Source: Muricoccus harenae (lineage in GTDB: Bacteria; Pseudomonadota; Alphaproteobacteria; Acetobacterales; Acetobacteraceae). From it: a DNA stretch of 64,000 bases. Each line of letters begins with the position of its first letter. Position 1 is the stretch's first letter. The stretch covers positions 1 to 64,000 of the forward strand of contig NZ_WWDL01000029.1 of assembly GCF_009848505.1 (NCBI RefSeq). Direction: 5' to 3'. The notes beneath the pieces are model-generated. The model was not told the origin of the DNA. It did not search any database and worked only from the letters and a program-made list of their open reading frames with translations. Below, one piece after another: positions 1 to 7,892 of the stretch. The position numbers and the translations under genes were made by a program.

Positions 1-114
1 AACTTCTTCGCCAAGCTCAAGCAGTTCCGTGCCATTGCCACCCGCTACGACAAGACCGCACGTAACTTCCTCGGCGCGATCCACCTCGCCGCAGCCTATG
101 TCTGGCTCATCTGA
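1..114 (+). CDS. IS5-family transposase, C-terminal fragment (cut by window edge)
   Basis: The frame is open from the window edge to TGA at 112-114 and encodes the last 37 residues of a DDE transposase. The stretch NFFAKLKQFRAIATRYDK followed by TARNFLGAIHLA is the C-terminal signature of IS5-family (IS427-like) transposases, in which the last catalytic Glu sits just upstream of NFFAKLK. The catalytic core lies outside the window, so completeness cannot be judged. This is the only transposase seen in the 64 kb. Confidence 0.88.
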   Translation, partial: NFFAKLKQFRAIATRYDKTARNFLGAIHLAAAYVWLI

Positions 115-125
115 GGACAGGCCCT
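1..125 (+). mobile_element. Right end of an IS5-family insertion sequence
   Basis: The transposase stop is followed at once by GGACAGGCCC (115-124), the kind of short terminal inverted repeat expected at the right end of IS427-group elements, and then TAG, which could be part of a TNA target duplication. The left end is outside the window, so the boundary is inferred. Confidence 0.55.
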
Positions 126-348
126 AGTCCTACTGAGACGTGTTCAGCAGAAGCTTACGGCGTCATGGCCATGACGCCCGCGAAGACACTCGAAGAATGT
201 TGATGGGCCACGAAATGCCGGGGTGGCGCGGAGCAGCCGCTACCAGTGCCAATCGACAGCCCCCGGCTTTCGATGAAGCGGGGCCAACTCCCGGCTTCGG
301 CGCAGGCCGACGCCATCCGGGCGGCACCAGCCAACCCGGATGGTCAGT

Positions 349-386
349 CCCGACAGCAGTCGGGGGAGCGGCGGAAACCGCCGCTC
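349..386 (-). terminator. Tandem hairpins after the cold-shock gene
   Basis: Two perfect stems lie just past the stop of the minus-strand cold-shock gene: GAGCGGCGG/CCGCCGCTC (366-386, loop of 3) and CCCGAC/GTCGGG (349-364, loop of 4). Neither has a clear U-tract, so termination is inferred from position. Confidence 0.5.
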
Positions 387-392
387 AACCCT

Positions 393-599
393 TCAGGCGA
401 GACGCAGGTTACCGGCCGAGGTCTTGCCCTGCTGCCCCTGCATCGGCTCGTACTCGAGCTTGTCACCCTCGCGCAGCTCCTGGATGCCAGCGCGCTGGAC
501 ATCGGAGATGTGCACGAAAACGTCCTTCGAGCCATCATCCGGCTGAATGAAGCCGTAGCCCTTGGTCGCGTTGAACCACTTCACAGTGCCTGTAGCCAC
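393..599 (-). CDS. cspA: CspA-type cold-shock protein
   Basis: A 68-residue single-domain cold-shock protein, an OB-fold RNA chaperone that melts mRNA structure in the cytoplasm. The RNP1 motif KGYGFIQ and the RNP2 motif VFVHIS are both present, and the protein starts (V)[16 protein letters not shown] as in alphaproteobacterial CspA. The start is taken as GTG at 597-599, which gives the usual family length, with a GGA about 8 nt upstream. A longer in-frame extension to 707 would add unrelated residues and is more likely the long 5-prime leader typical of csp mRNAs. It is followed by a tandem hairpin. Several csp paralogues usually coexist, so the letter assignment is loose. Confidence 0.93.
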   Translation of the reverse strand: MATGTVKWFNATKGYGFIQPDDGSKDVFVHISDVQRAGIQELREGDKLEYEPMQGQQGKTSAGNLRLA

Positions 600-901
600 A
601 ATACGATTCCGATCAAATAGAAAACCACCGGGCACGATTGCACAGCGGATCATCTTCGCTTTGAAACGGAAACCAACCCGGCACCCAACGAGTGGGTGGA
701 GAAGCAAACCGAACCAACGAACCTGACCCGCTCAATGTTGGAGAAACCCATCCGCGGTGCAAGCCTTTCGAACGATGTTCCGCCGCAGCCTGTCGTGAGC
801 TGCCACTTTCCGGCCCTTCCCTGGGTGAAATCCTCCTGTCTCGGGCCGGTGCAAACAGCGCAAGGAGGAGGAAATGACTGCGACGGATGTCGGGACGGCC
901 C
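600..901. other. Intergenic stretch; probable csp leader, no gene supported
   Basis: This interval lies between the cold-shock start and the stop of the next minus-strand gene. The part near 600-707 is probably the csp leader. An AGGAGGAGG followed by ATG at 874 looks like a start site on the plus strand, but the frame it opens is antisense to the gene at 902-1165 and has low-complexity Pro/Arg composition, so it is not called. No RNA gene or repeat was seen. Confidence 0.5.
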
Positions 902-1165
902 TCAGGCCTCGCCCTCCCCGCTGCCCCTCCTCACGGGCCGCTGCTCGCGAATGCCAAGCCGGTATTGTTCCTTCAACTGCTCCGCAATTTGCGCGACCGC
1001 CTCGTTGCCGGGATAAGAATCCGCCTTGGCATCGATCGCCATCTCCATCTCCCTGATGGCCTGTTCGACGCTTTCCGGGTCGTCCGGGTCGAATTGCAAC
1101 TCCAGCCCCCAGCCCTCGAGGGAACCGGTGAAATTCGCCAGTTCGGCGAGCACATCGCGAGCCAT
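902..1165 (-). CDS. Small acidic hypothetical protein (87 aa)
   Basis: ATG at 1163-1165 is preceded by AAGGA with about 6 nt spacing. The 87-residue product begins MARDVLAELANFTGSLEGW and is rich in Glu and Asp, with an Ala/Glu-rich helical middle (PESVEQAIREMEMAIDAKAD) and a charged tail. It has no signal peptide or membrane segment and is probably a soluble cytoplasmic protein. I do not recognise a domain and assign no function. The good ribosome-binding site and natural composition, compared with the antisense frames, support it as a real gene. It stands alone between the cold-shock gene and the membrane-protein terminator. Confidence 0.6.
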   Translation of the reverse strand: MARDVLAELANFTGSLEGWGLELQFDPDDPESVEQAIREMEMAIDAKADSYPGNEAVAQIAEQLKEQYRLGIREQRPVRRGSGEGEA

Positions 1166-1265
1166 GGCTGATCCTTTCAAATCGGCGGCATCGGCCGTTA
1201 CGGCTCCAAGGCGGGGCGCCGCTGATACAGCCAGATAAGAACGAATAAAGAACCCTTCCAGGCCT

Positions 1266-1294
1266 GATGCCGGGGTGAGAATCACCCCGGCATC
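1266..1294 (-). terminator. Strong terminator hairpin after the GT-C-like gene
   Basis: A perfect 13-bp stem, GATGCCGGGGTGA/TCACCCCGGCATC with a 3-nt loop, lies about 70 nt past the stop of the minus-strand membrane protein. On that strand a T-richer stretch (TTCTTTATT) follows some 14 nt later. Confidence 0.7.
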
Positions 1295-1364
1295 CGAACA
1301 TCGGCACGTCTTCATTTGCTCCGTGGAAGCAACCACTCGCGCCAAGCGGATCTGCCTGCCTGCG

Positions 1365-2984
1365 CTAGTCCGCCCGCACGTAAAGCTTGTAGCCCTCGAT
1401 CTCGCCCTGCTGCCGGTAGTTCCGGAATGCCTCGGCGAACAGCGGATGGCGACTGAAATACTCGATGAAATCGAACTCTTTCCCGCACCAGGGAATGCCG
1501 ACATGCCGCGTCACCAGCACGGCCGACGGCGGTGCCGCTGCGAAATCCTCGGCCACGGTGCGGTAGACGAAGAACTCCGCCCGGGACATCTCCCAGGGCT
1601 GACGGTAGCGCTCGCCATTCTCCGGGCAGCGCTGGTTCACCCCCTGCAGTAGCCACAGGTTCATGAAGCGCAGGGTTGACTGGCTGTTGGCATAGTTCAA
1701 CGCCGGAAAGATCGGCCAGATATCCGGCGTGAGAACCAGCAGCCGCTCGTTATAGGCGTGTTCCCGCAGCCATGCGGTCAGCCGTCCGCCCTTGTCGCGT
1801 TCGAAGTTGATCTCGCGGAAGGGCGCCTCGCCGCCGCGCACCATCAGCAGGCACAGCGCGGCGGCCATCATGGCGGAGAGCGCCGGCGCCGACGCCCGCG
1901 CCCGCCCCGCCGGAAGGGCACCGTCCAGCCAGCGGGCCCCGATCAGGCCGGCAGTCAGGCTGCCCAGCATGAAGATAGGCGCGGCGTGGTAGGTCCAGCC
2001 CTTGTGCTGAACCCAGGCCGAGATGAAGGCCCCCGCCATCGAGGCCCAGAGCGCCAGCACCAAGGGCCCGAAGCTCCGCAGCAGGCAGACGGTCGAGACC
2101 ATGAGCAGCAGCAGCGTCGCCTCTCCGAGGTCCTCCGTCAGCAACACCTGGAAGGCCGTCAGCCCGCCAAGATTGACATAGAAGTCCCAGACCAGCGGCA
2201 CGACATGCCCGAAGAAATCCGGGAAGAAGACCGGGATGGAGATGACGTAGAGCACCCAGACGGCCGCCATGATCCATGGCACCGGATCGGCCAGCGAAAC
2301 GCCGATCCGCTTCCGGCCCCGGCGCATCAGCACCGCCGCCTCCACCAGCAGCGGCACCGCCAGGAAATGCGGCTTGAGGGCGAAGCCCAGCGCCGCCAGC
2401 AGGGCGACGCCGAAGAGCAGCCAGCGGCCCGTCGGCAGCGCCAGCATCCGCCGGGCCGCCAGGAAGGCATAGGGAATGGCGATGGTACCCATCAGCACCT
2501 CGCGCTGCCCGAAGTCATAGCCGGGCAGGACCATGGCCAGCGGCACCAGTGCCGCCAGCACCGCCCGCTCGACCGGCCCTTCCGCCATCCCCACGCGCAG
2601 CCGCTCCACCAGCCACCAGACCAGGCCGCAGAGGGCCAAGAGACAGAGAAGCAGCGCACTCACCCCGTCCAGCGGAGTGTATTCCGCCAGCCAGGCGGCC
2701 GGCAGGTTGAACAGGAAGATCAGCGGCGGATTGACGTCGATCAGTTCAGAATACAGCCGCTGCCCCGCCACCCAGCGCTGGGTGAAGTTCAGCACCGCCG
2801 AAACGTCATGGTTCAGAGGCGGCGACAGCACCGTAATCAGGAACAGCGCGGCCGGCAGCAGCGCTGCCGCCCGCCAGAGACGCAGACGGAGTGCCGATCC
2901 GGCCAGGGCGGCGAGCGGCCGCTGGGCCACCTGGGAGAGGCCCGGCGCATCGGCCTCAGGGGAAGAAGGGACGGGGGCGTTCAT
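1365..2984 (-). CDS. Multi-pass membrane protein, probable GT-C-fold glycosyltransferase
   Basis: A 539-residue integral membrane protein with roughly ten to twelve hydrophobic segments between residues ~30 and ~400 and a soluble C-terminal part (~400-539). Near the N-terminus, after the first membrane helix, it has an SPPLNHDVSAVL segment and then SELIDVNPPLIF. Acidic residues in this first large loop beside NPP are the pattern of GT39/ArnT-like enzymes, which move sugars from polyprenyl-phosphate donors on the periplasmic face. ATG at 2982-2984 is chosen because it directly precedes the natural-looking N-terminus; upstream codons are Arg/Gly-rich noise. It is divergent from a methyltransferase, GT2 and flippase operon, which fits use of the polyprenyl sugar made there. 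The family call is by topology and motif pattern only. Confidence 0.68.
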   Translation of the reverse strand: MNAPVPSSPEADAPGLSQVAQRPLAALAGSALRLRLWRAAALLPAALFLITVLSPPLNHDVSAVLNFTQRWVAGQRLYSELIDVNPPLIFLFNLPAAWLAEYTPLDGVSALLLCLLALCGLVWWLVERLRVGMAEGPVERAVLAALVPLAMVLPGYDFGQREVLMGTIAIPYAFLAARRMLALPTGRWLLFGVALLAALGFALKPHFLAVPLLVEAAVLMRRGRKRIGVSLADPVPWIMAAVWVLYVISIPVFFPDFFGHVVPLVWDFYVNLGGLTAFQVLLTEDLGEATLLLLMVSTVCLLRSFGPLVLALWASMAGAFISAWVQHKGWTYHAAPIFMLGSLTAGLIGARWLDGALPAGRARASAPALSAMMAAALCLLMVRGGEAPFREINFERDKGGRLTAWLREHAYNERLLVLTPDIWPIFPALNYANSQSTLRFMNLWLLQGVNQRCPENGERYRQPWEMSRAEFFVYRTVAEDFAAAPPSAVLVTRHVGIPWCGKEFDFIEYFSRHPLFAEAFRNYRQQGEIEGYKLYVRAD

Positions 2985-3238
2985 CGTGACCGTTTCGGCT
3001 GCGCATCCTGGGAGGCAAGGGCCAGCGGCGCAACCAGGGGCCGGGACGGGGCCGGGTCGCGGCGCCTCGTAGCCTCGATCGCCTCGATTATCGCGGCGGA
3101 TTGCGGCACGGCCTGGGCGGATCTGCCTTGTCCCCGCCGCAGGGCGCTGCCACAAGCCGCCGGACCGGGTGCAGGGGACAGCACCCCCCCGGCCAACCGC
3201 GCCCCCGATCCGCGCCCTGATCCACGCGAGCCCGCGCC

Positions 3239-3961
3239 TTGGAAGACTCCGAATACAGCCTGATGGACGCCGTCGAGGACCGCATGTGGTGGTACCGCGC
3301 CATCCATGCCCGGCTCCTGGACGCCCTCGCCCTCCGCCCTGGGGTCGCCGCCCTGCCGGTGCTGGATGCCGGCTGCGGCACGGGCGGCTTCCTGCGCCGC
3401 CTCGCCGAGGCACCCCGCCCCGCCGCCGGGCTGGACTACAATCCCTCCGCCGCCGGCCGGGCCGCGACCAAGTCGGGCCTGCCCGTCACCGCCGGCACCG
3501 TCAACGCCCTGCCCTTCCCCGATGCCGCCTTCGGCGCTGCCGTCTCGGTCGATGTCCTCTGCCATGCCGCGGTGGACCAGCCCCGCGCCCTGGCGGAGCT
3601 GCGCCGGGTCATCGCCCCGGGCGGCACGCTGCTGCTGAACCTCCCGGCCTTCGCCTGGATGTTCTCGGCCCATGACGTCCGGGTCCACAATGCGCGACGC
3701 TACACCGCCCCCGCCGCCGCCGATCTGCTGCGGGAGGCCGGCTTCACGGATGTCTCGGCCAGCTACTGGAACGGCTTTCTGCTTCCACTCATGGTGCTGC
3801 AGCGCAAGGTCCTGGCCCGTGGGCAGGACCATGCCAGCGACGTGGGAGAATTCTCCCCCTGGCTGGACCGGCTCCTGCATGGCGTCACCGAGATCGAACG
3901 GCGCGCCCGCCTCCCCCTTCCAGCCGGCGGCTCCGTGCTGCTGACGGCGACCCGCCCCTAA
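3239..3961 (+). CDS. Class I SAM-dependent methyltransferase
   Basis: A 240-residue methyltransferase. The SAM-binding motif I is clear (VLDAGCGTGGFLRRLA, residues 41-56), followed by an acidic-loop position (GLDYNPSA) and the motif ALPFPDAAFGAAVSVDVLCH characteristic of the Methyltransf_11 fold. The N-terminal MWWYRAIH motif is typical of methyltransferases found with lipid or sugar modification genes. TTG at 3239 is used as start because it gives the MEDSEYSLMDAVEDRMWW opening shared by relatives; ATG at 3263 is the alternative. It heads an operon with a GT2 (13 nt downstream), an SMR-type flippase and a lipoprotein. The substrate is unknown; a lipid-linked sugar or polyprenyl product is inferred from context. 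Confidence 0.82.
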   Translation: MEDSEYSLMDAVEDRMWWYRAIHARLLDALALRPGVAALPVLDAGCGTGGFLRRLAEAPRPAAGLDYNPSAAGRAATKSGLPVTAGTVNALPFPDAAFGAAVSVDVLCHAAVDQPRALAELRRVIAPGGTLLLNLPAFAWMFSAHDVRVHNARRYTAPAAADLLREAGFTDVSASYWNGFLLPLMVLQRKVLARGQDHASDVGEFSPWLDRLLHGVTEIERRARLPLPAGGSVLLTATRP

Positions 3962-3974
3962 AGGATACCCAGCA

Positions 3975-4973
3975 ATGCGCCCCCAAGACCCTCCGGCGCC
4001 GCATTCCTCGGCCGAGGCCGTAGGCCTGTCCATCGTCGTGCCCGTCTACCGCGGCGCCGCAACCGTCGGCACGCTCGTCGCCGCCCTCTCGGCCCTCAGA
4101 CCCGCCGGCGGCATCGAGATCGTTCTGGTCAATGACGGCTCTCCGGACAATTCCAGCGAGGTCTGCCGCCGCCTGGCCGCCGAGGCCAGCGTGCCGCTCA
4201 CCTATGTCGAGCATGCGCGGAATTTCGGCGAGCACAACGCGGTCATGTCCGGCCTCCGCGTCGCGCGCGGAAGCTATGTCATCACCATGGATGACGACCT
4301 GCAGAACCCGCCGGAGGAGGTGCTGAAGCTTTACGACCATGCTCGGCTCGGGAACTGGGACGTGGTCTACACTCGATACGCGGTGAAGGAGCACGAGGGC
4401 TGGCGCAATCTGGGCAGCCGCTTTGCCAACGGCGTCGCGGACCTGCTGCTGGACAAGCCGCGCGGCCTCTATCTCTCCTCATTCCGCTGCATGAGCGCGC
4501 TCGTGGTGCGCGAGATCACGCGCTACTCCGGCCCCTACCCCTATATAGACGGGCTGATCATGCAGGTGACGCAGCGGATCGACAGCATCGAGGTGCGCCA
4601 CCTCAAGCGGGTGGAGGGCCACAGCAACTACACGCTGCGCCGCCTGGTCCGGCTGTGGCTGAACCTCGCCACCAACTTCTCGCTCCTGCCCGTGCGCCTC
4701 GCCGTCTTTGCCGGCGTGGCCATGGGCATCCTCGGCGTGCTTGCCGCGCTCGTCGTCATCGTCGAAGCCATCTCCGGCGATCCGCCCTCCGGCTGGGCCT
4801 CCATCATGACCGTCACGCTGCTCATCTCCGGCGTGCAGTTCCTCATTCTCGGCGTGCTGGGCGAATATGTCGGCCGCTCCTTCCTCTCCGCCAACGGCAC
4901 GCCGCAGGGCGTGGTGCGCGAGGTGGTGCGGGCCCGGCCCGTCCTGGAGAACCGCGTGGAGGATGCGGCATGA
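3975..4973 (+). CDS. Polyprenyl-phosphate glycosyltransferase, family GT2 (ArnC/GtrB/DPM1-like)
   Basis: A 332-residue GT2 enzyme. A GT-A domain (residues ~15-225) carries the nucleotide-sugar site (VVPVYRG, LVNDGSPDNS), the RNFGEHNAVMSGL motif and the metal-binding DDDLQNPPEE (106-115). It is followed by two C-terminal transmembrane helices (~235-300), the architecture of ArnC, GtrB and dolichol-phosphate-mannose synthase-like proteins, which transfer a sugar onto undecaprenyl phosphate at the inner face of the membrane. The stop overlaps the next start as ATGA at 4970-4973, so translation with the SMR-type flippase is coupled. The sugar cannot be read from sequence. The GT2 plus flippase plus GT-C set suggests O-antigen, lipid A or hopanoid-type glycosylation. 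Confidence 0.87.
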   Translation: MRPQDPPAPHSSAEAVGLSIVVPVYRGAATVGTLVAALSALRPAGGIEIVLVNDGSPDNSSEVCRRLAAEASVPLTYVEHARNFGEHNAVMSGLRVARGSYVITMDDDLQNPPEEVLKLYDHARLGNWDVVYTRYAVKEHEGWRNLGSRFANGVADLLLDKPRGLYLSSFRCMSALVVREITRYSGPYPYIDGLIMQVTQRIDSIEVRHLKRVEGHSNYTLRRLVRLWLNLATNFSLLPVRLAVFAGVAMGILGVLAALVVIVEAISGDPPSGWASIMTVTLLISGVQFLILGVLGEYVGRSFLSANGTPQGVVREVVRARPVLENRVEDAA

Positions 4974-5305
4974 CCGCCCATTGGATCGCCCTGGCCGCCG
5001 CAATCTGCACCTCGCTGGCAGGACAGATCCTGCTGAAGTCCGGCGCCACGGGCGAAGGCAACTTCATCGCGCAGCTCTTCCGCTTCCACACCATCGTCGG
5101 CCTTGGCCTCTATGGCGGCGCGGCGCTGCTCTATATCGTTGCGCTGCGCCGCATCCCGATGTCGGTCGCCCTGCCCTGCACGGCCGCCTCCTATGTCGTC
5201 GCGGTGCTCATCGGCCATTATTTCTTCGGCGAGGTGCTGAACCCGCAGAAGATCGGCGCGGTCGCCCTGATCAGCCTCGGCGTCGTCATGCTCGCCAGCG
5301 CGTGA
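4970..5305 (+). CDS. EmrE/ArnE-like four-helix transporter, probable lipid-linked sugar flippase
   Basis: A 111-residue protein with four predicted transmembrane helices, the size and layout of the SMR/EamA superfamily. Helix 1 reads AICTSLAGQILLKSGA and lacks the membrane-embedded Glu that drug-exporting EmrE proteins use, whereas ArnE/ArnF-type undecaprenyl-sugar flippases also lack it. The C-terminal helix GAVALISLGVVMLAS is typical of the family. The start overlaps the GT2 stop (ATGA) and the stop overlaps the lipoprotein start (TGATG), so it sits in a tightly coupled operon. Flipping the GT2 product to the periplasm for the divergent GT-C-like protein is the natural reading, inferred from context. 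Confidence 0.78.
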   Translation: MTAHWIALAAAICTSLAGQILLKSGATGEGNFIAQLFRFHTIVGLGLYGGAALLYIVALRRIPMSVALPCTAASYVVAVLIGHYFFGEVLNPQKIGAVALISLGVVMLASA

Positions 5306-5712
5306 TGCCGCGCGCTGCCCTGGCGGGGGTCCTGGCGCTGCTGCCCGCGGCCTGCGCGACCGCACCCGCCTGCCCCACTGGCACCGCCCCCGCCGCCTTT
5401 GCCGAACTGGCCTTCGGGCGCAATGCGGATGGCCGGCTGCGTGTGACGGATGCCGACTGGGCCGCTTTCCTGGCCGAGGAGGCGACGCCCCGCTTCCCGC
5501 AGGGCCTCACCACCCTTGACACGCAGGGCCAGTGGCGCGGTGCGGATGGACGGATCGAGCGGGAGCCCGGCAAGCGGCTCTGGCTCGTCCTGCCCGGTGC
5601 GACATTCGAGGAGGCCGCCACCCGCACCGAGGCGCTCGCGGCGGCTTATCGGTCCCGCTTCGGCCAGGAGAGCGTGATGCGCAGCCTGCAAAGTGGCTGC
5701 GCCGGCTTCTGA
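5305..5712 (+). CDS. DUF3574-family lipoprotein
   Basis: A 135-residue protein starting at the ATG that overlaps the upstream stop (TGATG, 5303-5307). The N-terminus is a lipoprotein signal: MPRAALAGVLALLPAAC with the lipobox Cys at residue 17. The mature part contains AFAELAFGRN, WAAFLAEEATPRFPQGLTTLD and QGQWRGADG, the conserved pattern of DUF3574, a small periplasmic domain of unknown function. It is the last gene of the methyltransferase-GT2-flippase operon and may accompany envelope glycan assembly, but its role is not known. The next gene is convergent, 20 nt away. Confidence 0.8.
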   Translation: MPRAALAGVLALLPAACATAPACPTGTAPAAFAELAFGRNADGRLRVTDADWAAFLAEEATPRFPQGLTTLDTQGQWRGADGRIEREPGKRLWLVLPGATFEEAATRTEALAAAYRSRFGQESVMRSLQSGCAGF

Positions 5713-5732
5713 AGGCTTCCAGAAGCGCCGCC

Positions 5733-6725
5733 CTACTCCACCCGGAATCCACCCTCGGCGATCAGTGGCGTCCAGCGAGCGACCTCCCGCGTCACATGAT
5801 CGGCGAAGTCCTTCGGGCTTCCACCGACCACGCGGCCAGCCTGGGCGCGGAACACCGCCTCCTTCACCTCGGGCAAGGCGGCGATTCGGTTGAACACGCC
5901 GTTGATCCGCTCCACCAGCGCCGGCTCCATGCCGGCTGGCGCCATGATCCCGTGCCACACCGCCAGGTCGAAGCCCGGCAGCACGCGGGCAACCGGCGGC
6001 ACCCCCGGCAGGGCGGGCGTCTGCTCGGCCGTGCTGACCGCGATCGCCTTCGCCTGCCCGCCGCGGATCATCTGTAGGGCGGAGGACACGGTGGGGAAGC
6101 CGAATTGTGCATCCCCCCGCACCAGCGCCGTGACCATCTCAGCGCCGGAGCGGTAGGGCACATGCACCATCTCGATCCCGGCCTGCTTGAGCAGCAGCGC
6201 CATGAACAGGTGACTGCCATTGCCTGTTCCGGCCGAGGAATAGGTGAAGGCGCCGGGCCGTGCCTTTGCCTGGGCGATCAAGTCCGGCAGATCCTTCACC
6301 GTGACGGAGGGATGCGCGATCACCACCCCCGGCAGGTTCACCAGATGCACGATCGGGGTGAAGGCTGTGGGCGGATCATAGGACAGGCTGGGATTGAGCA
6401 GCTTGCCGATGGCGTTCGAGCCCACATCGGCCATCATCAGCGTGTAGCCATCCGGCTTTTCGCGCGCCGCATAGGCGCCGCCGACGGTACCGCCCGCGCC
6501 CGAGCGGTTCTCCACCACCAAGGTCTGGCCCCCGGTGAAATCACTGAAGCGCTGCGCCACCGTGCGGGACAGCGTGTCAATCGCGCCGCCCGCCCCGAAC
6601 GGCACCACCAGCCGCACCGGCCGCTCCGGCCAGGCTGCCGGGGCCTGCGCCCGCGCGAGCGCGGGCACAGCCAGTCCTGCCAGGACTGCGCCTATTCCAC
6701 GCCGGGAAACTATCCCCTGGACCAT
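5733..6725 (-). CDS. Bug-family (tripartite tricarboxylate transporter) substrate-binding protein
   Basis: A 330-residue periplasmic receptor of the TctC/Bug family. A Tat-like or Sec signal peptide (VSRRGIGAVLAGLAVPALARAQA) is followed by the family hallmarks WPERPVRLVVPFGAGGAIDTL, VVENRSGAGG, PDGYTLMM and SSAGTGNGSHL. These proteins bind carboxylates for TctAB permeases, but no tctA or tctB is nearby. The start at 6723-6725 has GGAGGAGG upstream with 6-7 nt spacing. It is divergent from an isocitrate-lyase/PEP-mutase-type lyase, so its ligand may be the precursor of that enzyme's substrate (inferred). Confidence 0.9.
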   Translation of the reverse strand: MVQGIVSRRGIGAVLAGLAVPALARAQAPAAWPERPVRLVVPFGAGGAIDTLSRTVAQRFSDFTGGQTLVVENRSGAGGTVGGAYAAREKPDGYTLMMADVGSNAIGKLLNPSLSYDPPTAFTPIVHLVNLPGVVIAHPSVTVKDLPDLIAQAKARPGAFTYSSAGTGNGSHLFMALLLKQAGIEMVHVPYRSGAEMVTALVRGDAQFGFPTVSSALQMIRGGQAKAIAVSTAEQTPALPGVPPVARVLPGFDLAVWHGIMAPAGMEPALVERINGVFNRIAALPEVKEAVFRAQAGRVVGGSPKDFADHVTREVARWTPLIAEGGFRVE

Positions 6726-6964
6726 CGAAGCCTCCTCCTCGGCGCCGCCTCTTCTCGTGCGGCCTTGCCCCAATCCACCGGCCGTTGGGCCGGCGTCCAG
6801 GGATGTAGGCGCAACTCTAGCCGCGCCGGCCGCGTCTTTTCGAGCCCGTTATGTGCGGAACACCAGACGACGTTCCGCTGCCGATGGCCATGAGGCGAGC
6901 CCGCCGCTTTAATGCCGCAAGGCCGGCGGAAGAATCACGGCGCGCAAAATGGAGGAACACGGAC

Positions 6965-7837
6965 ATGGCTGATCCCGCACTCAAGGCTGCGCTGGACGCG
7001 GGCCGCTTCATCGTGGCGCCGGGAATCTTCGACATGATCTCGGCGCGGCTTGCGGACGGCATGGGCTTCTCCGCCCTCTATGCCACCGGCTACGGCACGG
7101 TGGCCTCGCATCTCGGCGTGCCGGATGCGGGGGTCGCCACCTACACCGACATGGTCGGCCGCATGAGCCGCTTCGCCCAGGGCTGCCGCACGCCGGTGAT
7201 CGCCGATGCCGATACCGGCTATGGCGGCCTGCTGAACATCCGCAGCACCGTCATGGGCTATGAGGCCGCCGGCGTCACCGCCATCCAGATCGAGGACCAG
7301 GAGGTGCCGAAGAAATGCGGCCACACGCCCGGCCGCCGCGTCATTCCCGCGAAGGAGATGGCATTGAAGGTCGAGGTGGCGGCCGAGGCCCGGCGCGATC
7401 CAAACTTCCTCATCATCGCGCGCACCGACGCACGCACGGGGCTCGGGCTGGATGAGGCGATTGGGCGCGGCAAGCTCTATCGCCGCGCGGGAGCCGACAT
7501 CGTCTTCATCGAGAGCCCGGAGACCGAGGACGAGATGAAGCGGATCGGGCAGGAGATCGACGCGCTGCTGCTCGCCAACAACGTAGAGGGTGGCCGCACC
7601 CCGATCCTGCCGGCGGAAACGCTGAAGAGCTACGGCTACAACATCGCCATCTATCCGGCGGTGGGCTTCCTCAGCATGGCCGCGGCGCTGGAGCGCGCCT
7701 ATGGGCATCTGCTGGCCTATGGCGACAGCAAGGCCCTGCCGGCGCGGGACAGCTACGGCTTCGACCGGATGAACACGCTGATGGGCTTCCCGGAGGTCTG
7801 GGAGTTCGAGAAGCGATGGGTGCGCGAGGAGGGCTGA
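6965..7837 (+). CDS. Isocitrate lyase/PEP mutase superfamily lyase (PrpB-like)
   Basis: A 290-residue TIM-barrel enzyme of the ICL/PEP-mutase superfamily. It keeps the catalytic Cys motif KKCGH (116-120), the metal/substrate segment DADTGYGG (81-88) and IQIEDQ (107-112). The KKCGH Cys marks C-C bond lyases (2-methylisocitrate lyase, dimethylmalate lyase) rather than the oxaloacetate decarboxylase branch, which lacks it. It probably cleaves a 2,3-substituted malate or methylisocitrate-type acid to pyruvate or glyoxylate plus a dicarboxylate. ATG at 6965 is preceded by GGAGG at 6952-6956. No prpC or prpD is adjacent; the divergent Bug receptor is the only partner. The exact substrate is not assignable. 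Confidence 0.85.
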   Translation: MADPALKAALDAGRFIVAPGIFDMISARLADGMGFSALYATGYGTVASHLGVPDAGVATYTDMVGRMSRFAQGCRTPVIADADTGYGGLLNIRSTVMGYEAAGVTAIQIEDQEVPKKCGHTPGRRVIPAKEMALKVEVAAEARRDPNFLIIARTDARTGLGLDEAIGRGKLYRRAGADIVFIESPETEDEMKRIGQEIDALLLANNVEGGRTPILPAETLKSYGYNIAIYPAVGFLSMAAALERAYGHLLAYGDSKALPARDSYGFDRMNTLMGFPEVWEFEKRWVREEG

Positions 7838-7892
7838 GCGCCCCGGCCTCCCCGGCGGCCATAGGGCCGGCGGAAACCAGGGCGCAGCCGCG

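Noticed and set aside
874-1056. 60-codon plus frame with a strong AGGAGGAGG before ATG
   Set aside because: The good SD is tempting, but the product is Pro/Arg-rich without a fold and overlaps the better-supported 87-residue gene on the other strand.
1758-3263. 501-codon open frame on the plus strand opposite the GT-C-like gene
   Set aside because: Its product is Arg/Gln/His/Pro-rich with no domain, and it is antisense to a gene with a clear membrane pattern. Long antisense frames are expected at this GC content.
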